64,000 nt of DNA from Arthrinium phaeospermum (GCA_006503535.1 QYRS01000002.1:5022001-5086000); one strand, 5' to 3'; counted from the stretch's first letter, positions 36,868 to 49,620 are shown. The notes: generated by a model not told the origin, from the letters alone. Translations and numbers: made by a program.

Positions 36868-37995
36868 CTACCACCTCCTTCCACCACGTCCGCGACCAAA
36901 ACCTCCACCTCCGCCGCCGCGGCCGCCACCACCACCACCGCCCATTCCTTGGTTATAACCGAAGTCCTGGCCCTGGTTGTTACCGAAGCCTTGGCCCGCA
37001 CCACCGAAGTTCTGGTTCTGGCCTTGGCCGCCGCCGGCATTACCACCGCCGGGCTGCATGCCCGAGAACATGGCCGACATGGCGGCGGGATCCATCTGGT
37101 TGGGATCCATGCCCGATGCCATCATCTGCTGCATCATCTGCTGCATGTCCGGCGTCATCCCGTCCATACCGGGCATGGAAGGCATCGAGCTGCCGCCGCC
37201 GGGCATGCCGCCCATCATCATCATCGACATCTCCTCCATCATCTTCTTGTTGCTGGCAGCGACCAGGTCTTGGTTGTATTCGCCGCGGACGTTCTCCTGC
37301 TTAGCGGCGTACATGGCCCACGTGAACTCGTCGAAGCCGTAGTTGAAGTAGTCGCTGAGATCGGTACCTGGTTTCCGCCAAGGCTTGTCGTTCTCGGGCA
37401 GGTCTGTGAAGCATTCAGTTAGCAAGCAAGGTTCTGGTTTGTGCATCCTCATGCGATCTTTCTCCGCCCAGGGTTGCGCGTACCTTCATCGATATTCACT
37501 TGCGTGATCGGCTTGCCGGTGGCCTTGTGTATGGGTATGGCGTTGACATCAACCTTGGAGGTGGCAACGGCGGGCATGTCGGCGCCTGACACGGACTTAT
37601 TGGTGTCTTCCTTCTTCAGGACGGGTTTCGACGCGCCATCGGTCGACGTTGTCCGTTGAGGTATGTTTCGGATGTCGCTGTATCTGGCTGATGGAGGGGG
37701 AGGGGCTTTGGTGCCGTCCTTCCGCTCTGTGATGATGTCTATGTCCTGTTTGGATTTGTTCTTGGTTAGCTTTGGCTAACAACAGTATGCGCCGGGGAAG
37801 TAGTCGTGGTCGTACCGAGTCGTCATCTTCGTCCATCTCGGCACCTTCATCCTCCTCCTCGCCCTCTTCAAGATCCTCATCTTGATGTTGCTGCTCCTCT
37901 GCTGGCGCATTAGTTCCAGCGGCAGGCTGCGCTGTTGTGGTGGTGGTTTCTGGCTCCTCGGGAGCATAGAAATCATCGTCGTCGTCGATATCCAT
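36868..37995 (-). CDS. fip1: FIP1, pre-mRNA polyadenylation factor
   Basis: Three exons on the minus strand: 37995-37816, 37745-37484, 37403-36868 (326 codons). It starts [16 protein letters not shown] with a long acidic region. The Fip1 motif follows at about residues 150-180: [20 protein letters not shown] then [15 protein letters not shown]1 tethers poly(A) polymerase to the cleavage and polyadenylation factor in the nucleus. The C-terminal part is low complexity, first Met-rich ([28 protein letters not shown]), then Gly-rich with an RGG-like end ([12 protein letters not shown]). It shares a divergent 635-bp upstream region with NUP49. Confidence 0.95.
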
Positions 37996-38630
37996 GGTGC
38001 CGGTATTGTGAGAAATGCTGTGTTATTTCTACTGGTTGGATGGGTAATGGGGTGCGCGTTTGGTAGAATATCGTCGGTATCGATAGTTCGTTCGCCGGGA
38101 TGAGGTTGTTGTTGCTTGCTTGCGTGTTTCGAGCTTTAAACAATCAGTCAATCAACCCGTCCATCCAATTGATCAATGTTTCTTAGAGCAGATCGATTAT
38201 CAATTGCATGTACATTGATAGCAAAAGGTGGCTAGTAAACGCAGGGGATTGGCAACCTTATTTTCCAGACAAGGCCAATCATTGAGCGCCAACCTGTGCT
38301 GGTAGGGCGTTAGAGTGGGGAGCTGCCACATCAAATGAGGCTGAAGCTACCGCTGGAAAGTTCCTTGTCAATTCCGCTGCCAAAGCCAGCCCAAAAGTCC
38401 AAACGCGACCCGAGCTGCTGGTCGGATCTGTTTTTTGGCGATGCATGGGAAAGCCCAAGCAGAATAATTGTTTACCTGCCGCAACATTCGCTATCATCAA
38501 CATTCCCAAACGCAACAACTCACCGCCATACCCTTAGACGCACCCCTTCAGTCTCTGGCATTCCACATCATACATTCGCGCCGAATTGTCGATCCCTTGA
38601 CTCAACGCCTTCTTCCATCCCTTGCCTGGA
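37996..38630. promoter_or_regulatory. Shared divergent upstream region of FIP1 and NUP49
   Basis: 635 bp between two start codons facing away from each other, so both promoters must overlap or adjoin here. No defined factor site was identified. Confidence 0.55.
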
Positions 38631-40322
38631 ATGGCCCTCGCTAGGTCAGCCAGCGGTCCTGGGGGACTCAGTATAAACACCTCTTCCGCCAACGGCCTGT
38701 TGTAAGTAACCATATCATGAACTTTGTTTTATCATGAGCGAACCACCCGTTTTATCCTATCCGCCCATCCCCATCCAAACACCGGGGCCACTCCCGGATG
38801 AACCCTTGTTCCAGGAGTTGCCTTGGACAGCAGAGCAGCAACGCCAGCTAGATAATCCGAACGTCGAGGACGCGAAACAACAAGAATTAGCCGCAGCTTT
38901 TGGGAAGGCCTTACAGGCGGCAGTTGCGAAAAAAGTAGAAAATCACAAGAATCCCCAAGAGCTAACGTATCCATCAAATAGTGGCCAGAGCAGTACCCCA
39001 GCTCCCGCCGCCGCGGGCAGCAATCTTTTCGGCAACGCGCAGGCGAACCAAACTTCAACAACGGGCTCCAACCTCTTCGGAAATGCCGCAAGCTCGACAC
39101 CCAAGACAGGCGGTGGACTGTTTGGCGCAGCCCCAGCAAACAACACGCAGCCCCAACAGCAAACGTCGAACCTCTTCGGAGCTACCAACAACAATGCGAC
39201 CCAGCCGGCGCAGCAGCAGCAACAAACGGGCGGCGGTGGTCTGTTTGGGGGCCTAGGAGGTACACAACAGTCGCAGCAGCCGCAGCAACAGCCACAGCAA
39301 TCGACTGGCGGTGGCCTGTTTGGTGCTCTAGGAGGTGCACAGCAGCAACAGCAGCAACCTCAACAACAACAATCTAGCGGTGGTTTGTTTGGCAACAGCA
39401 CTTTTGCCAAGCCAGCTCAACCAGCTTCATCTTTCATGAACCAGTCCCAAGCGCGGCCAGGTCTTGGGTATGTAATACCTCGGAGTCTTTCATGATTACA
39501 AGGTGCAGGCTGACGATTTCTAGTTCTTCTATGCAGCAGCCCGCCATGCCTGGACTGACTATGGGTCAGAGCCAGAGCCAGACGACAGTGCCCGGTGTCA
39601 GGATCGATGTCGACAACGTCCGGGGAACGACGCGCTTCAACGACCTCCATGAAGATTTACAGAAGCAGATCACCGAGGTCGACCGCATGATCCAGAACTT
39701 CATGACGCAAAAGGACGAGCTCGATGCGTTCATGCCCGGCCACGGTGAAATGTTGCAGCACATCCCCGACGACGTCAAGTTTGTGGAGCGGAAATACGGC
39801 GGGGTCAGAAGTGCGCTCGAAGCCGACGCCGAGGTCATTGAGAGCGTCCGTAACACGGTGCAACATGACACGGAGAGCGCGAAGCTCAGCTTCCGCGCCG
39901 TCGACAACCTCAAGCTACCTCAGCAGTACCACACCGGTGGTCTCTGGTCCAACAGACAGCAAAGCTCCGGGACCGCCAACACCGAATCCGATGGGCAAGA
40001 CCTGGTGAACTTCTTCTCCAAAACGGCCGACGAGATGCAGTCTCAGCTGAACGGATACGAGCGAAACTTGACGGAGATCGAAATGCACATGCACGGCGTC
40101 CAGGATAATGTCATGGCCCGCCTGCAGCGCATGATGGCTTCCAAGAACGGCGGCGCCACCGCTATGGATGAGGAGCTCGCCAACCTGGGCGCCGTCCTGC
40201 GCGAGTTCGAGATGAGCATCTTGAGGTCGGCCGGCGTCATCGGCCATGCTCGGGAAGGTATGACGAGGTTGCAGCTGGGCGAGTTCATGACGGACGGCGG
40301 CCAGCAGAACGGCATGTACTGA
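38631..40322 (+). CDS. nup49: Nucleoporin NUP49 (GLFG repeats)
   Basis: Exons 38631-38701, 38982-39467 and 39524-40322 give 452 codons (451 residues). Exon 1 reads MALARSASG...INTSSANGL and, across a 280-bp intron (GTAAGT donor, CTAAC branch point, TAG acceptor), continues in phase as F-G-Q-S-S-T, restoring a GLFG motif. GLFG/NLFG repeats separated by Gln-rich spacers follow, for example GSNLFGNA, GGLFGAAPA and GGLFGGLGG. The C-terminal half is coiled coil: RFNDLHEDLQKQITEVDRMI, LEADAEVIESVRNTV, FFSKTADEMQSQLNGYERNL. This is the Nsp1-Nup57-Nup49 channel subunit of the nuclear pore. The first intron happens to be open in the frame of exon 2, so a longest-ORF call starts instead at ATG 38734; I prefer the spliced start because its N-terminus resembles known NUP49 and creates a GLFG unit. 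Confidence 0.9.
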
Positions 40323-41764
40323 AGAACAAGAAGGGGATGAGAGGAATGGACAGGAAAGGGGGCGAGAAAGGAAGAGCTCATGTGAAGAACGATAATAGAG
40401 TGCACGCATGACGTTTTCCCAGGTGTTCATTTCTGGCGTTGATACCCGGCTAAGGCTTAGTTGGATGGGTCTGTATAGGTATATGCATCTTTGCTTAGCA
40501 ATGCACCAATGGATTTGCTTGTTGGATTTGGGACATTTGCACACAAGAACTATGCTTTCCAAAGTTGACCTCGGCGATGATGTGTTGACATGCTCTCGTA
40601 CATGCTTCTCGAGTGTTTTGCTTTTCCTAGATGACTGCACTTGATCATGTTTTTGGAGTAAGTACATGCATGAACAGTGATACTGCCCAGCTACGACGCA
40701 ATATGTATTCATGCTGCAGTACTCGGTATGAGGTTCTTGTTAGGGTATATCTTGAGCGGCGATCTCAGGGGCCATGTGGTCCCGTCAACCGAGCCACATG
40801 CGAGGAGGGTTCTTTGATGTCAAAATTGACTGCACAAGGATTGCTTTCCTCCCACATACTCCCACATATACGCATTGTCATCGTGGCTAGTGGATCGCCT
40901 GTATGGGAAACAAGCTTATTAATCATACAGCCCACGAAGTGTAAGGAGTCACAATATGAGGTCTCAAAAAGACGTCTGCCGTTTTCGGGCGCCAAGAGCC
41001 GCGGCGAAAGTCTCGGCTGCTTGGCGACTGGATGGATGCTGTCTTGCTGCTGCTGTTCCTGACTACCTACTTACCTATATACATACTGTGCCACCTATTT
41101 GAGCAGTCAATCCTCAAAGAGCGAAACTAGCGAACAATGCCAACCTTACTGTTATGAATAGAAAGCAAGGCGTTCGCATGGCAGTATGTGTCTGTGAAAC
41201 CGGCGTAGCAGTTGTACTAGATCGCTGGCTCAAGCCGGGGGAAAGGAGGCTAGATTGTTAGAGGGGGTATAAGTGCGAGCGCTTGAGCAGAGCTAAAAAG
41301 GACGAAGTGCTGGGGAGAATATGAGCTATGCGACGGCTACAAATACCCAAAGGAGCAGTGATCTGTTAGCAGTATAGTTGTCAGTTGTTGTGTCTGTGTA
41401 TGTAATTGACATTATGAGCTCGGAGTTCATTTGCGCATAATACTGTTTGTTGTGTCGCTTTCTTCTTTTTCTTTCTCTGCCCCTGGCCTCGTCGATTCGC
41501 ATCGCAATGTTTTGATATCCAGATCAGAGAGAGAGGCCCTGAATGCCCCGCGCCAAGGGGATCGGGTGGGTTCAGATTCCACTGGGAACCCCACTATGCT
41601 ACCGGGAGAGGGATCGACTCGTTCCTCTGGGAGATGCACATGTGCGGCGCAAAACTAGCCTCGAGGTTTTTATTTAGTCATGACACTTCACACAAACCAA
41701 TCGGTGTTGTATGGACCATGGTGCATCATTTTCTAAGTACCTCTCTCTGTGGTTCATTTCGAGT
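40323..41764. other. Convergent 3' flanks of NUP49 and PDX2, no gene seen
   Basis: 1.4 kb between two convergent stop codons. Only short frames; nothing recognised. Confidence 0.55.
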
Positions 41765-42692
41765 CTATGAAAGGATCTGCTCTAGCCACCAGACGTGTAT
41801 CCGGATATCGTCCGTCAGCTCGGGGTGAAAGGAGGTCCCAAAGACATTTCCCTGGCGCAACGCAATGATATCGCCCGCGCCCTCAGGAGAGACGGGGCCC
41901 AGCTCCCCAGCGGCGGCCGCCTTGTTAGAGGCGTGGCGTCCCGGCAATACGGCCAGGACCTCGACCGGGGGCGTCTTCTGCTTTATAAGCACCTGCTGCT
42001 GTGCGGGGTCCTGCTGCGGTGTTGCTTCGGCATCGTGGGCCTCGGCTGTCAACAGCTTGTCCACCACGGGTGCTCGGATGAACATGGCCGGGAACGGTAG
42101 CGACGATGGTGACTCATTGGCGGACGCGGCGGCCCCACCATTGCTGCTGCTGCTGCTACTGCTGTTGCGCAGGAAGTCCAAGTCCAGATCCGTCACGAAG
42201 CTTTCGTTCTGGCGCCCAAAGTGGTTCCGGTGCACACGCACGTCGAGCCCGCCGATGAGCTCCTGGCCGTCCTGTTTGACGGCGCTGGCCTCTTCGGACA
42301 GCATGATGAGGCCGGCGCAGGTGCCCCAGACTGGACGCCTCTTCACACTGAATTCCACACCCAGTCAGCCAGTGGTCTAGGTACGATTACTCGAAAGAAG
42401 CAGTGGCAGAGAAGAATAGCAAAGCAAATGCAGGTAGGTATACGTAGGCAGGCACTTACTTGACGTATTCCCGCAATGGCTCCAGCAAGCCGCATTCCCT
42501 GGCGGCCCGCGACAGATGAGTCGATTCTCCTCCCGGGATGATCAGGCCCGCGTCGCAGGACTCGAGCTCCTCGGACGAGCGTACTTCGATGACGGTGACG
42601 TCCTTGCTGAGGGACGCGGCGGCCTTCTTCAGGGAGTTCATGTGCTCGATGACGCCGCCCTGGAAGGCGAGCACGCCGATGGTAGGACTCAT
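41765..42692 (-). CDS. pdx2: Pyridoxal 5'-phosphate synthase glutaminase subunit (PDX2/SNO)
   Basis: Exons 42692-42460 and 42347-41765, 272 codons. It starts MSPTIGVLAFQGGVIEHMNS, then GLIIPGGESTHLSR. The catalytic Cys is in PVWGTCAGLIMLSEEA, and His/Glu in FGTSFHPELTDD complete the class I glutaminase triad. It releases ammonia from glutamine and channels it to PDX1 for vitamin B6 synthesis in the cytosol. Compared with bacterial PdxT (about 190-200 residues) it has two low-complexity insertions, a Ser run with Gly/Ala (about residues 140-160) and a Gln/Pro-rich loop near EATPQQDPAQQQ. Its partner PDX1 starts 1.3 kb away on the other strand. Confidence 0.96.
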
Positions 42693-44001
42693 TCTATCTC
42701 GCTACCAGTCCGTCTTCTTCAGCTACTGTTCTGCAAATGACAGAACGGTTCAGTATGGCAAGAAACAAACTGCAGCTCCATGCCTGCGAAAGATAGCAGA
42801 GTCCTTATTGCAGTAGTAGTACCTAGTATTCTTCCTTGACTCACCTGCTACGTTGCTCGGGCTCCAGCTCTCCAGGCTGAGCGGAGGACGGGAAGGTGGT
42901 ATCCACGTTCTGGTTGCCGTTTGTGGAGTTGGCCGCGGCGTTATGCATTAGCGAACTACTCGAAGGGCTGGTTGATTGACTGGCGGCTTTTGTCGGTTCA
43001 TTGGTTGCATCCAAGCGGGCGTTCGGCTTTTGGTCGTCTATCCAAAAGTGAGGTCATGGACTCTTCCGGCAGCGGGTATTTTCCCTTACATACTTACTCA
43101 CCAACCACGAAATTTCCGCACGGCGGGCGGTTGATTGTCTGTCAAGCCGGAATCGGCGGCGGGTTTGTCGATTCCTTAGTCACTTTCGAGGGCCACGGTC
43201 GCTTGAGGGAAGATCAATCTTTTACGTGCACCCGCTAAGTCGGAGTCGGAGGACATCGGGTGAATATAAGGTTTTTCTAGAGGGATACCCGCCGAGGCCA
43301 TGTAGTCGTACAAGGGGGACTAGCCGAATACCAAGACTCGTCGACGCCCTTTCGGGGACACAGATGTAGACAGTACCTACTTGTCATGTCATGGTAGCAC
43401 AGTATCTGTGAGCCTTTTGCCATTGCCAGCATGAACCGTTGGCTCAGGTCTGGTGGCCTGGACCCCGAATTTCCTCTGCCGAACACCTTCCACTATCTTT
43501 TTTTCTCCTCCCACTCTCTCTTGGGGTAATTAAGGTAGGCAAATCGCGGAAAGGACCCTGGCTGCATACCCTGATTAAAATCCAACCCAATTGCAGTCGA
43601 TCTTTGGTGTGACCTGCTCCATTGGGGCTTGACAACTGCTGTGCTACTACCCTGCCGCTGTCCTGCTCCAACAGCTCGGCCACTAACAAGACGTCGACTC
43701 ACTACCTCGAGAGCCGAGACTTCGGGCCGCCCTGCATTGACTCATCATATTCATCCTCCCTTTTTTCTTCTCTCTTCTTTTTTTTCGATTCATACCAAGG
43801 CTCCCGCAGACACAAAAGACTCACAAAGAGCAGGTTACCTCAGAAATAATAAACTTAAAAACAAAGTATCATACCCAATACTCTCTTTCCAGAGTCTAAA
43901 GTTTTTACTGTTGACCAGTTCATTATTGCCTTCTCTGATCCTTTTCTCTGCCATCCCATTCCACAGTTTCTGCCAGCATTTCCCACAGTACAACCGTCAA
44001 C
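42693..44001. promoter_or_regulatory. Shared upstream region of PDX2 and PDX1
   Basis: 1.3 kb between divergent starts of two subunits of one enzyme, the SNO/SNZ arrangement also known in yeast, suggesting joint control. A pyrimidine-rich tract at about 43740-43790 (TTTTTTCTTCTCTCTTC) precedes PDX1, a common feature of strong fungal promoters. No specific factor site is claimed. Confidence 0.65.
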
Positions 44002-45214
44002 ATGACCAACAACGCAGCCACCGGCAGCAATGGCGTCGCCTCGGACCGGAACGATAGCTCTTTCAAGCTCAAGTCTGGCCTGGCTCAGATGTTGAAGGGA
44101 GGAGTAAGTCGGTGTGTTTTCTTGGATATACTGTTCGCTGGCTAATCATTGGTGGCAGGTAATCATGGATGTCACAGATGCCAAACAGGTAGTACGTCAT
44201 ATATCTGTCCAGCCACTTTGATGTATCATTTAGCTAACCTGTCACACTAGAGCCATTCTGCCACGGACTTAACAAGGTCAATGGTCGGGCAAGCACAGGA
44301 TGAAACACTGACAGTGCCTACCTTCTTCCTAGGCACGCATCGCTGAAGAGGCAGGAGCCGTTGCCGTCATGGCCCTGGAGCGAGTGCCCGCCGACATCCG
44401 CGCCGAGGGCGGCGTGGCCCGCATGTCGGACCCCGGCATGATCAAGGAGATCCAGGCCGCCGTGACCATCCCCGTCATGGCCAAGGCCCGCATCGGCCAC
44501 TTTGTCGAGTGCCAGATCCTCGAGGCCCTCGACATCGACTTCATCGACGAGAGCGAGGTCCTGACGCCCGCCGACGACGCCTTCCACGTCGAGAAGTCGG
44601 GCTTCAAGAGCCCCTTCGTCTGCGGCTGCCGCAACCTGCCCGAGGCCCTCCGCCGCATTGCCGAGGGCGCCGCCATGATCCGCACCAAGGGCGAGGCCGG
44701 CACCGGTGACGTCGTCGAGGCCGTCAAGCACATGCGCCAGGTCAACCACGACATTGCCCGCGCCAAGGCCGCGCTGCAGGAGGGTGGTGACCTCGCCATT
44801 CGCGCCCTCGCTCGTGAGTTTGAGTGCGACGCTACCCTGCTTAAGGAGACCGCTGAGATTGGTCGTCTGCCTGTTGTTAACTTCGCCGCTGGTGGTGTTG
44901 CTACGCCTGCCGATGCCGCCTTGATGATGCAGCTGGGTATGTCGTTCTTTCTTTCTTCATGTTCCCAGCTCTGCTTGACTGTAACTAACTTCTTTTTTAC
45001 TTCCCTTATAGGCTGCGACGGTGTCTTCGTGGGTAGTGGAATCTTCAAGTCGGGCGACGCCGCCAAGCGTGCCCAGGCCATCGTCAAGGCCACGACGCAC
45101 TTCCGGGACGCCAAGGTCCTGGCCGAGTGCAGCACGGGGCTGGGAGAGGCCATGGTGGGCATCTCTGTCAGCAGCATGCGAGCAGACCAGAAGATGGCTG
45201 GCCGAGGATGGTAG
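44002..45214 (+). CDS. pdx1: Pyridoxal 5'-phosphate synthase subunit PDX1 (SNZ/pyroA)
   Basis: Exons 44002-44103, 44159-44188, 44333-44936 and 45012-45214, 313 codons (312 residues). Family blocks: [99 protein letters not shown] and [12 protein letters not shown], i.e. the (beta/alpha)8 barrel with the conserved catalytic lysines. It combines ribose 5-phosphate, glyceraldehyde 3-phosphate and ammonia into PLP, working as a dodecamer with PDX2. Exon 2 is only 30 nt and encodes [10 protein letters not shown], where relatives usually have D-V-V-N-A-E-Q; the rest is conventional. Confidence 0.97.
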
Positions 45215-48200
45215 ATTTGGTTGGGGGTTGCGAGACGAAGAAGATCAAGTGCCTCTTACCTAGACGACCTTTCTCATTTCGGTCGGTTTAGTTCATGTCA
45301 GCGTGTATCATCACGTACCATTGCACATACGTCAATATGATGTTGATGAATTTCTGAGCAACTTTCTGTCTGCTTTTCTGCCTCTCTGGTTCGAATGCTG
45401 TAATTATGCATAGTGACAACTTGGTAATTGCTACTGCATGAGAGAATGTGACTGTCATCTGGCTTGCACAAGTGTCCTGCTATCAACCAGCTGTCGCGTT
45501 GCCAATTATCGCGTCACGATTCATCACCCCTTCAACAGTTCGTGGTATTATAAATCATACAGATGCTATTGCAATGAATCACTTCAAGATATAGCATTCC
45601 AAACATGGCGCGTACGGGTTTACGACAAAGATGTTCTGGCCAGTCTCCTCTCCTCTCCCCTGTATTAACAGAAGAGAATGGGGGTGAATATTCTCACTAT
45701 GGGGAAAATAGTATTATCCGGTTGAGTACAGTACCAAAGCACATTTGTTCTTCCAAAATTATTGGTGGTTAATCCATCTAACCTTCATAACTGCTTCCTT
45801 CAGGCAATGGACTCGTATCTCAGCCTTAATGGGCTTCAGTGTATGATCTCGTAAACTTGAAGATCAATGTTTACATTGCTTTCCTCAGTCCTCCTGATCA
45901 ACTGCTTTGAGCCGTCGTGCTTGTTACTGCCTGACTGTCTGTCTTTCGCTGATGACGGGCCTGCTCCCTGGTATCCCTCCTTGTTGAGTTGCTGATTAGC
46001 CATTCGGGCATTTTGCTACCAAAGCAGGAACTTTTCCAGGCTTAGCACGGCCATAGAAAGCTGCTGTTATACAAACTTTGTGAGTATGGTGCACAGTGCT
46101 TGGCCGGCCAATGTCAAGTGGTTCTGTGCCTCAAGCTGGTGTTAGTATTCTTCTACGACCAATATGCCAAATATTATTTAGCCGTACATAGAAGGAATGC
46201 GCTTCTGGATCTTTGGCTTATGTGCCATATTCTCTAGCCCATTGCAATAACCCCTTACAACGGCGGATTGGTACCACTATTTAGCATATGATAGGTACTG
46301 ATCATCAGCGCCCAGAAGCTGGACACAAGCTTATGCATCTTGAACTGGTAACTAATCTTGAGCTCTTCCGCCAAGCGAGGCGTCCGTAAGGCCCCTAGAG
46401 CCCTGACCAATGTCCCCGACCAGACGGCAAATTACTCCGAGGCTTCGGGCACGCGTGGGCTTACTATCCCTCCGACATGTGGTCCCAATAGTACAGCATT
46501 ACCACTGAATTCCTTATTATGATGCCTAGCCCCGTTGCGGCCGCAGCTGTAAGCAGTTCCTACCTTTGCAACGAAGAAACAGAGAACATACGTTGGAATA
46601 ACGAGCTAAGTCGTCCCTAAAGCCTCAAAACAGGACCCGGAATCCATGATATCCTACGGTTCACCTCCAATTCCTCGATTCTCCCAGTCTCCAGTAACTG
46701 CTGACTTTTGCCAAGTTTTCTAGATCTTTACTTGATATGCCTGTCCAACGAACCCTTGCTCGAAAGCCTCTTTATCGAAACCCACCTCCCCCCGAGTTTA
46801 CCGATCGAAAACGTCCGGCTCGAAAACAAATCCAAGGATAACATAACGACACTGTTTGTCTGTTACTCAAGCCGGTAATTACATGGCAGCCTACCATAAC
46901 AGAGTGTCTGAGGTCCCAATGGAGTCTGTAAGAGGCTGTAGTTGCACTTCTGCTCTATGGCAAGCCCGGCTCGTCCCAAATATCCGGCGTTTCTTGGACC
47001 ATGTCTGTACTGTACAGGGAGAAGGCTGTATGCCAGTCAGTGGTTGATTACTCTACGGAGCTGTGGTGCTGAGTGCCTCTCCCAGCACATGGATATGCAT
47101 AATACCTGTTTCTCAACACGTTCAAGTATCCTGGTGGAGATTTCCCAACTCCGGGGCGCTCTTACCTCATACTAAGGAGTCTTTCTCTGCAACATTACCC
47201 GTATGAGCCTCCTCGTCTTCAGCCTTTCGTTACTAACACTGAGTTCCGTGTACAGATCAACCATCCACCCGATATTTAGTCTCTTCCATGACCTTTCACG
47301 TTCAGCTTCTCGCTCGAACACGTTCTTTCCACTCTCCGTCTCGTCCTTGGAACTTCGCCCTCTCCTCATCGTCCTGCCCTTCGTCCTGTTGTCCTCCCTT
47401 TCGCGTCTTCAGCGTTCTGCATCCGACTTTGAGAATAGAAGTCTGAGCTTTCCTGTGGAGAAATACCACCATCGCCGTGCGGTTTCCGAGGTCCTTACGG
47501 GCATCCATCGCCGATGATTGATATGTTGTCAAGGAAAGGAGCAAACTTGAAGCACAAGACGTAATTACGAGTCGATGAGAGACGTACGCTTTCCAAAAGA
47601 TCCCTTGTTCCTGGGGAGAGCAACCCAGCTGGCACGACAGATTAAGAACAGCAATAATCCAGTTGTGCCCCCATGTCAACATGATCAAGTCAGCCTGTTT
47701 GGCAGGGCTTAACATATCGTGACTTGCTATCCCTCACCGTTGATCGTTCTCGACCAGCTGTGACTAGGATATTCTCTGTGGTAAGCTTCCTCTGCTCCCA
47801 CTTGCTCACCACAGCATTTACTTACTCGGATGGGAGGTCTGTCTTTCCCAGGAAGTGTTCTCGGTCTCTTGACCCAATGATTGCTGTCCTCACTCGGACG
47901 AGGGATAATGGCTACCGATGCATGGCCGAAGCACTGCGAGTCTGTTAGATGGCAATCTATCTTACTGACAACGGAGGAAGATCGGCATAGACCAGCCTAG
48001 CACGCCCTGATACATCATGGGAGGAGGAGCTGTTCGGTTTCGCGGCAGCACCCTTGATGTTGGACAATACAAAAATAAATCATCCTCTTGGCTCGGGGAA
48101 AGTGTCTTCTCGGGCGATCTTGTTCTCCGTGATCTTGATGACCAAGCCTGTCCGAATATCATCATCTTGTACCTGTTGGTTGGTTGCCTTCTGTTGGAAG

Positions 48201-49200
48201 TTGTTGGCGAGATCCTCCTTCGCGATATCTCCAAGCTAACAACAGAAGTTTTCGTTGTTGGGCAAGGAATTGCCCCATCTGGCGACTGTGACACCACTCA
48301 CGGTTCCAATATGCAAGGTGATTATGTGGTATTTGCCTCTTCCCCATTCTCTTCCCTTCAGCCAGAAATACCAATTGCTCTTTGGCTAACATCTCCTGGC
48401 CTGTGTCAGCGCTCACGATACAGATTCTTACCTTGTGATGGGAAAGGTTCCCCTTCAAGCAGCCAGGTTCGAATTCGACGAGTTTACGGCAACCTGGCAT
48501 TCGGAGGTCATGCAGTCAAAGTAGAAGCTCCTCTCAAATACGACTGCCTTTGGCCACGTACCATATGTCCCGACTGATAGTGCTATCGATCCAAAAGTAG
48601 ATGGTGACTGTACAAAATTTAAAGGTATGTACCCAGATGACACCACAAGTACCTCGCCCCGTCCGAACCACGCAAGCTAAGCAACGCAGACTCATCCAAA
48701 GGCCCATCTTGTGTTGTTCAGCATCATCCCATATTATCCTTGGGATCCGTCCGATAAAATATCTGCTGCTGTCATCCACGCCGGTGAGCCTCCCGGTAGT
48801 ACTTATTGTCCCTTCGTTAACCCCGGTAAAGTCCTCACCACCCTCGACATCAAATCCTTCGACTTCCACATCTTCCTCCACACTCACAGCACCCTCAGCC
48901 TCCCCAATGCCCTTGAGTATCCAAAGTTACCGTGAAACTCGGACCCAGATCTAGATCACCTGTACGAGCAGTATCGGCATCGATTGGAAATCTTCGAGAG
49001 GCGGCGCAGTTGGCAAAGTAGGTGGTCAACACCACCCGCCCCGAACGGAATTATCGTCATCCGCCTATCTGCCCCACGCAAACACCATCCAACCACCCGC
49101 CATTGACCTAGCTCTGGCTGATTGTGCAGCTCAGTACCCGTAGCATCGTGGCTAGGTACCTAAGGTAAGCATCTCCGGGCCCTGAAGCACAATCTATCCC
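45215..49200. other. 4 kb without a convincing gene
   Basis: Moderately AT-rich, ordinary CpA content. Short frames occur on both strands. Around 48.0-48.6 kb on the minus strand several short protein-like fragments occur (for example QDDDIRTGLVIKITENKIA) separated by stops, which may be the remains of a gene, but no family is recognised. Confidence 0.45.
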
Positions 49201-49620
49201 CCCGATAGCACCTATTGTCGTCAGGCAAGCCCCGGCCCCACAAACACCGCCGACCAGCCCGGCCATTATTTATTTCCCCACAACCTTTTCCTGCCCGTAA
49301 ACCACTCTCGAGAAACATCACAACCTCTACCTTCCGCGGAGATTGTTTCTACCAAGTCACCCGCGCCGCAGATCATAACCTTCCTCTCAGTACCCGTTGT
49401 CGTCAGACAAGCTTCGTTCCGTAAGCAGCGCCGACAAGCCCGGTGATTATTTCTTTTCTCACAACTTCTCCCGCCCCCAGAAATCCCTTCGACCAGGTAA
49501 GCCCTGCGCCCGAGATCAGATCCTACCTTCCAGCACACGGGCGAGCTCCGGCCCCACAAGCACCGCCGATTGCCCCGGTCTTTATTTATCCGGCCACAGC
49601 CCGTTTCCTTGCCCGGGAAT
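49200..49620. repeat. Degenerate direct repeats, CCGGCCCCACAAGCACCGCCGA family
   Basis: Three imperfect copies of a block starting with a CAAGC/CCGGCCCCACAA-like segment, then CGCCGA, CCCGG and TTATTT plus a CACAAC(C)TT segment, start near 49224, 49405 and 49545. Spacing is uneven at about 140-180 bp. Confidence 0.6.

Noticed and set aside
38734..38981. ATG at 38734 (MSEPPVLSYPP) as the start of NUP49
   Set aside because: The spliced start gives the usual NUP49 N-terminus and completes a GLFG repeat; kept only as a possible isoform.
46737..46841. 34-codon arginine/proline-rich frame (MPVQRTLARKPLYRN)
   Set aside because: Too short to support without conservation, and its surroundings are non-coding.
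48017..48646. Protein-like fragments on both strands near 48 kb
   Set aside because: No frame extends without stops and no family is recognised; may be remains of a gene but cannot be supported.
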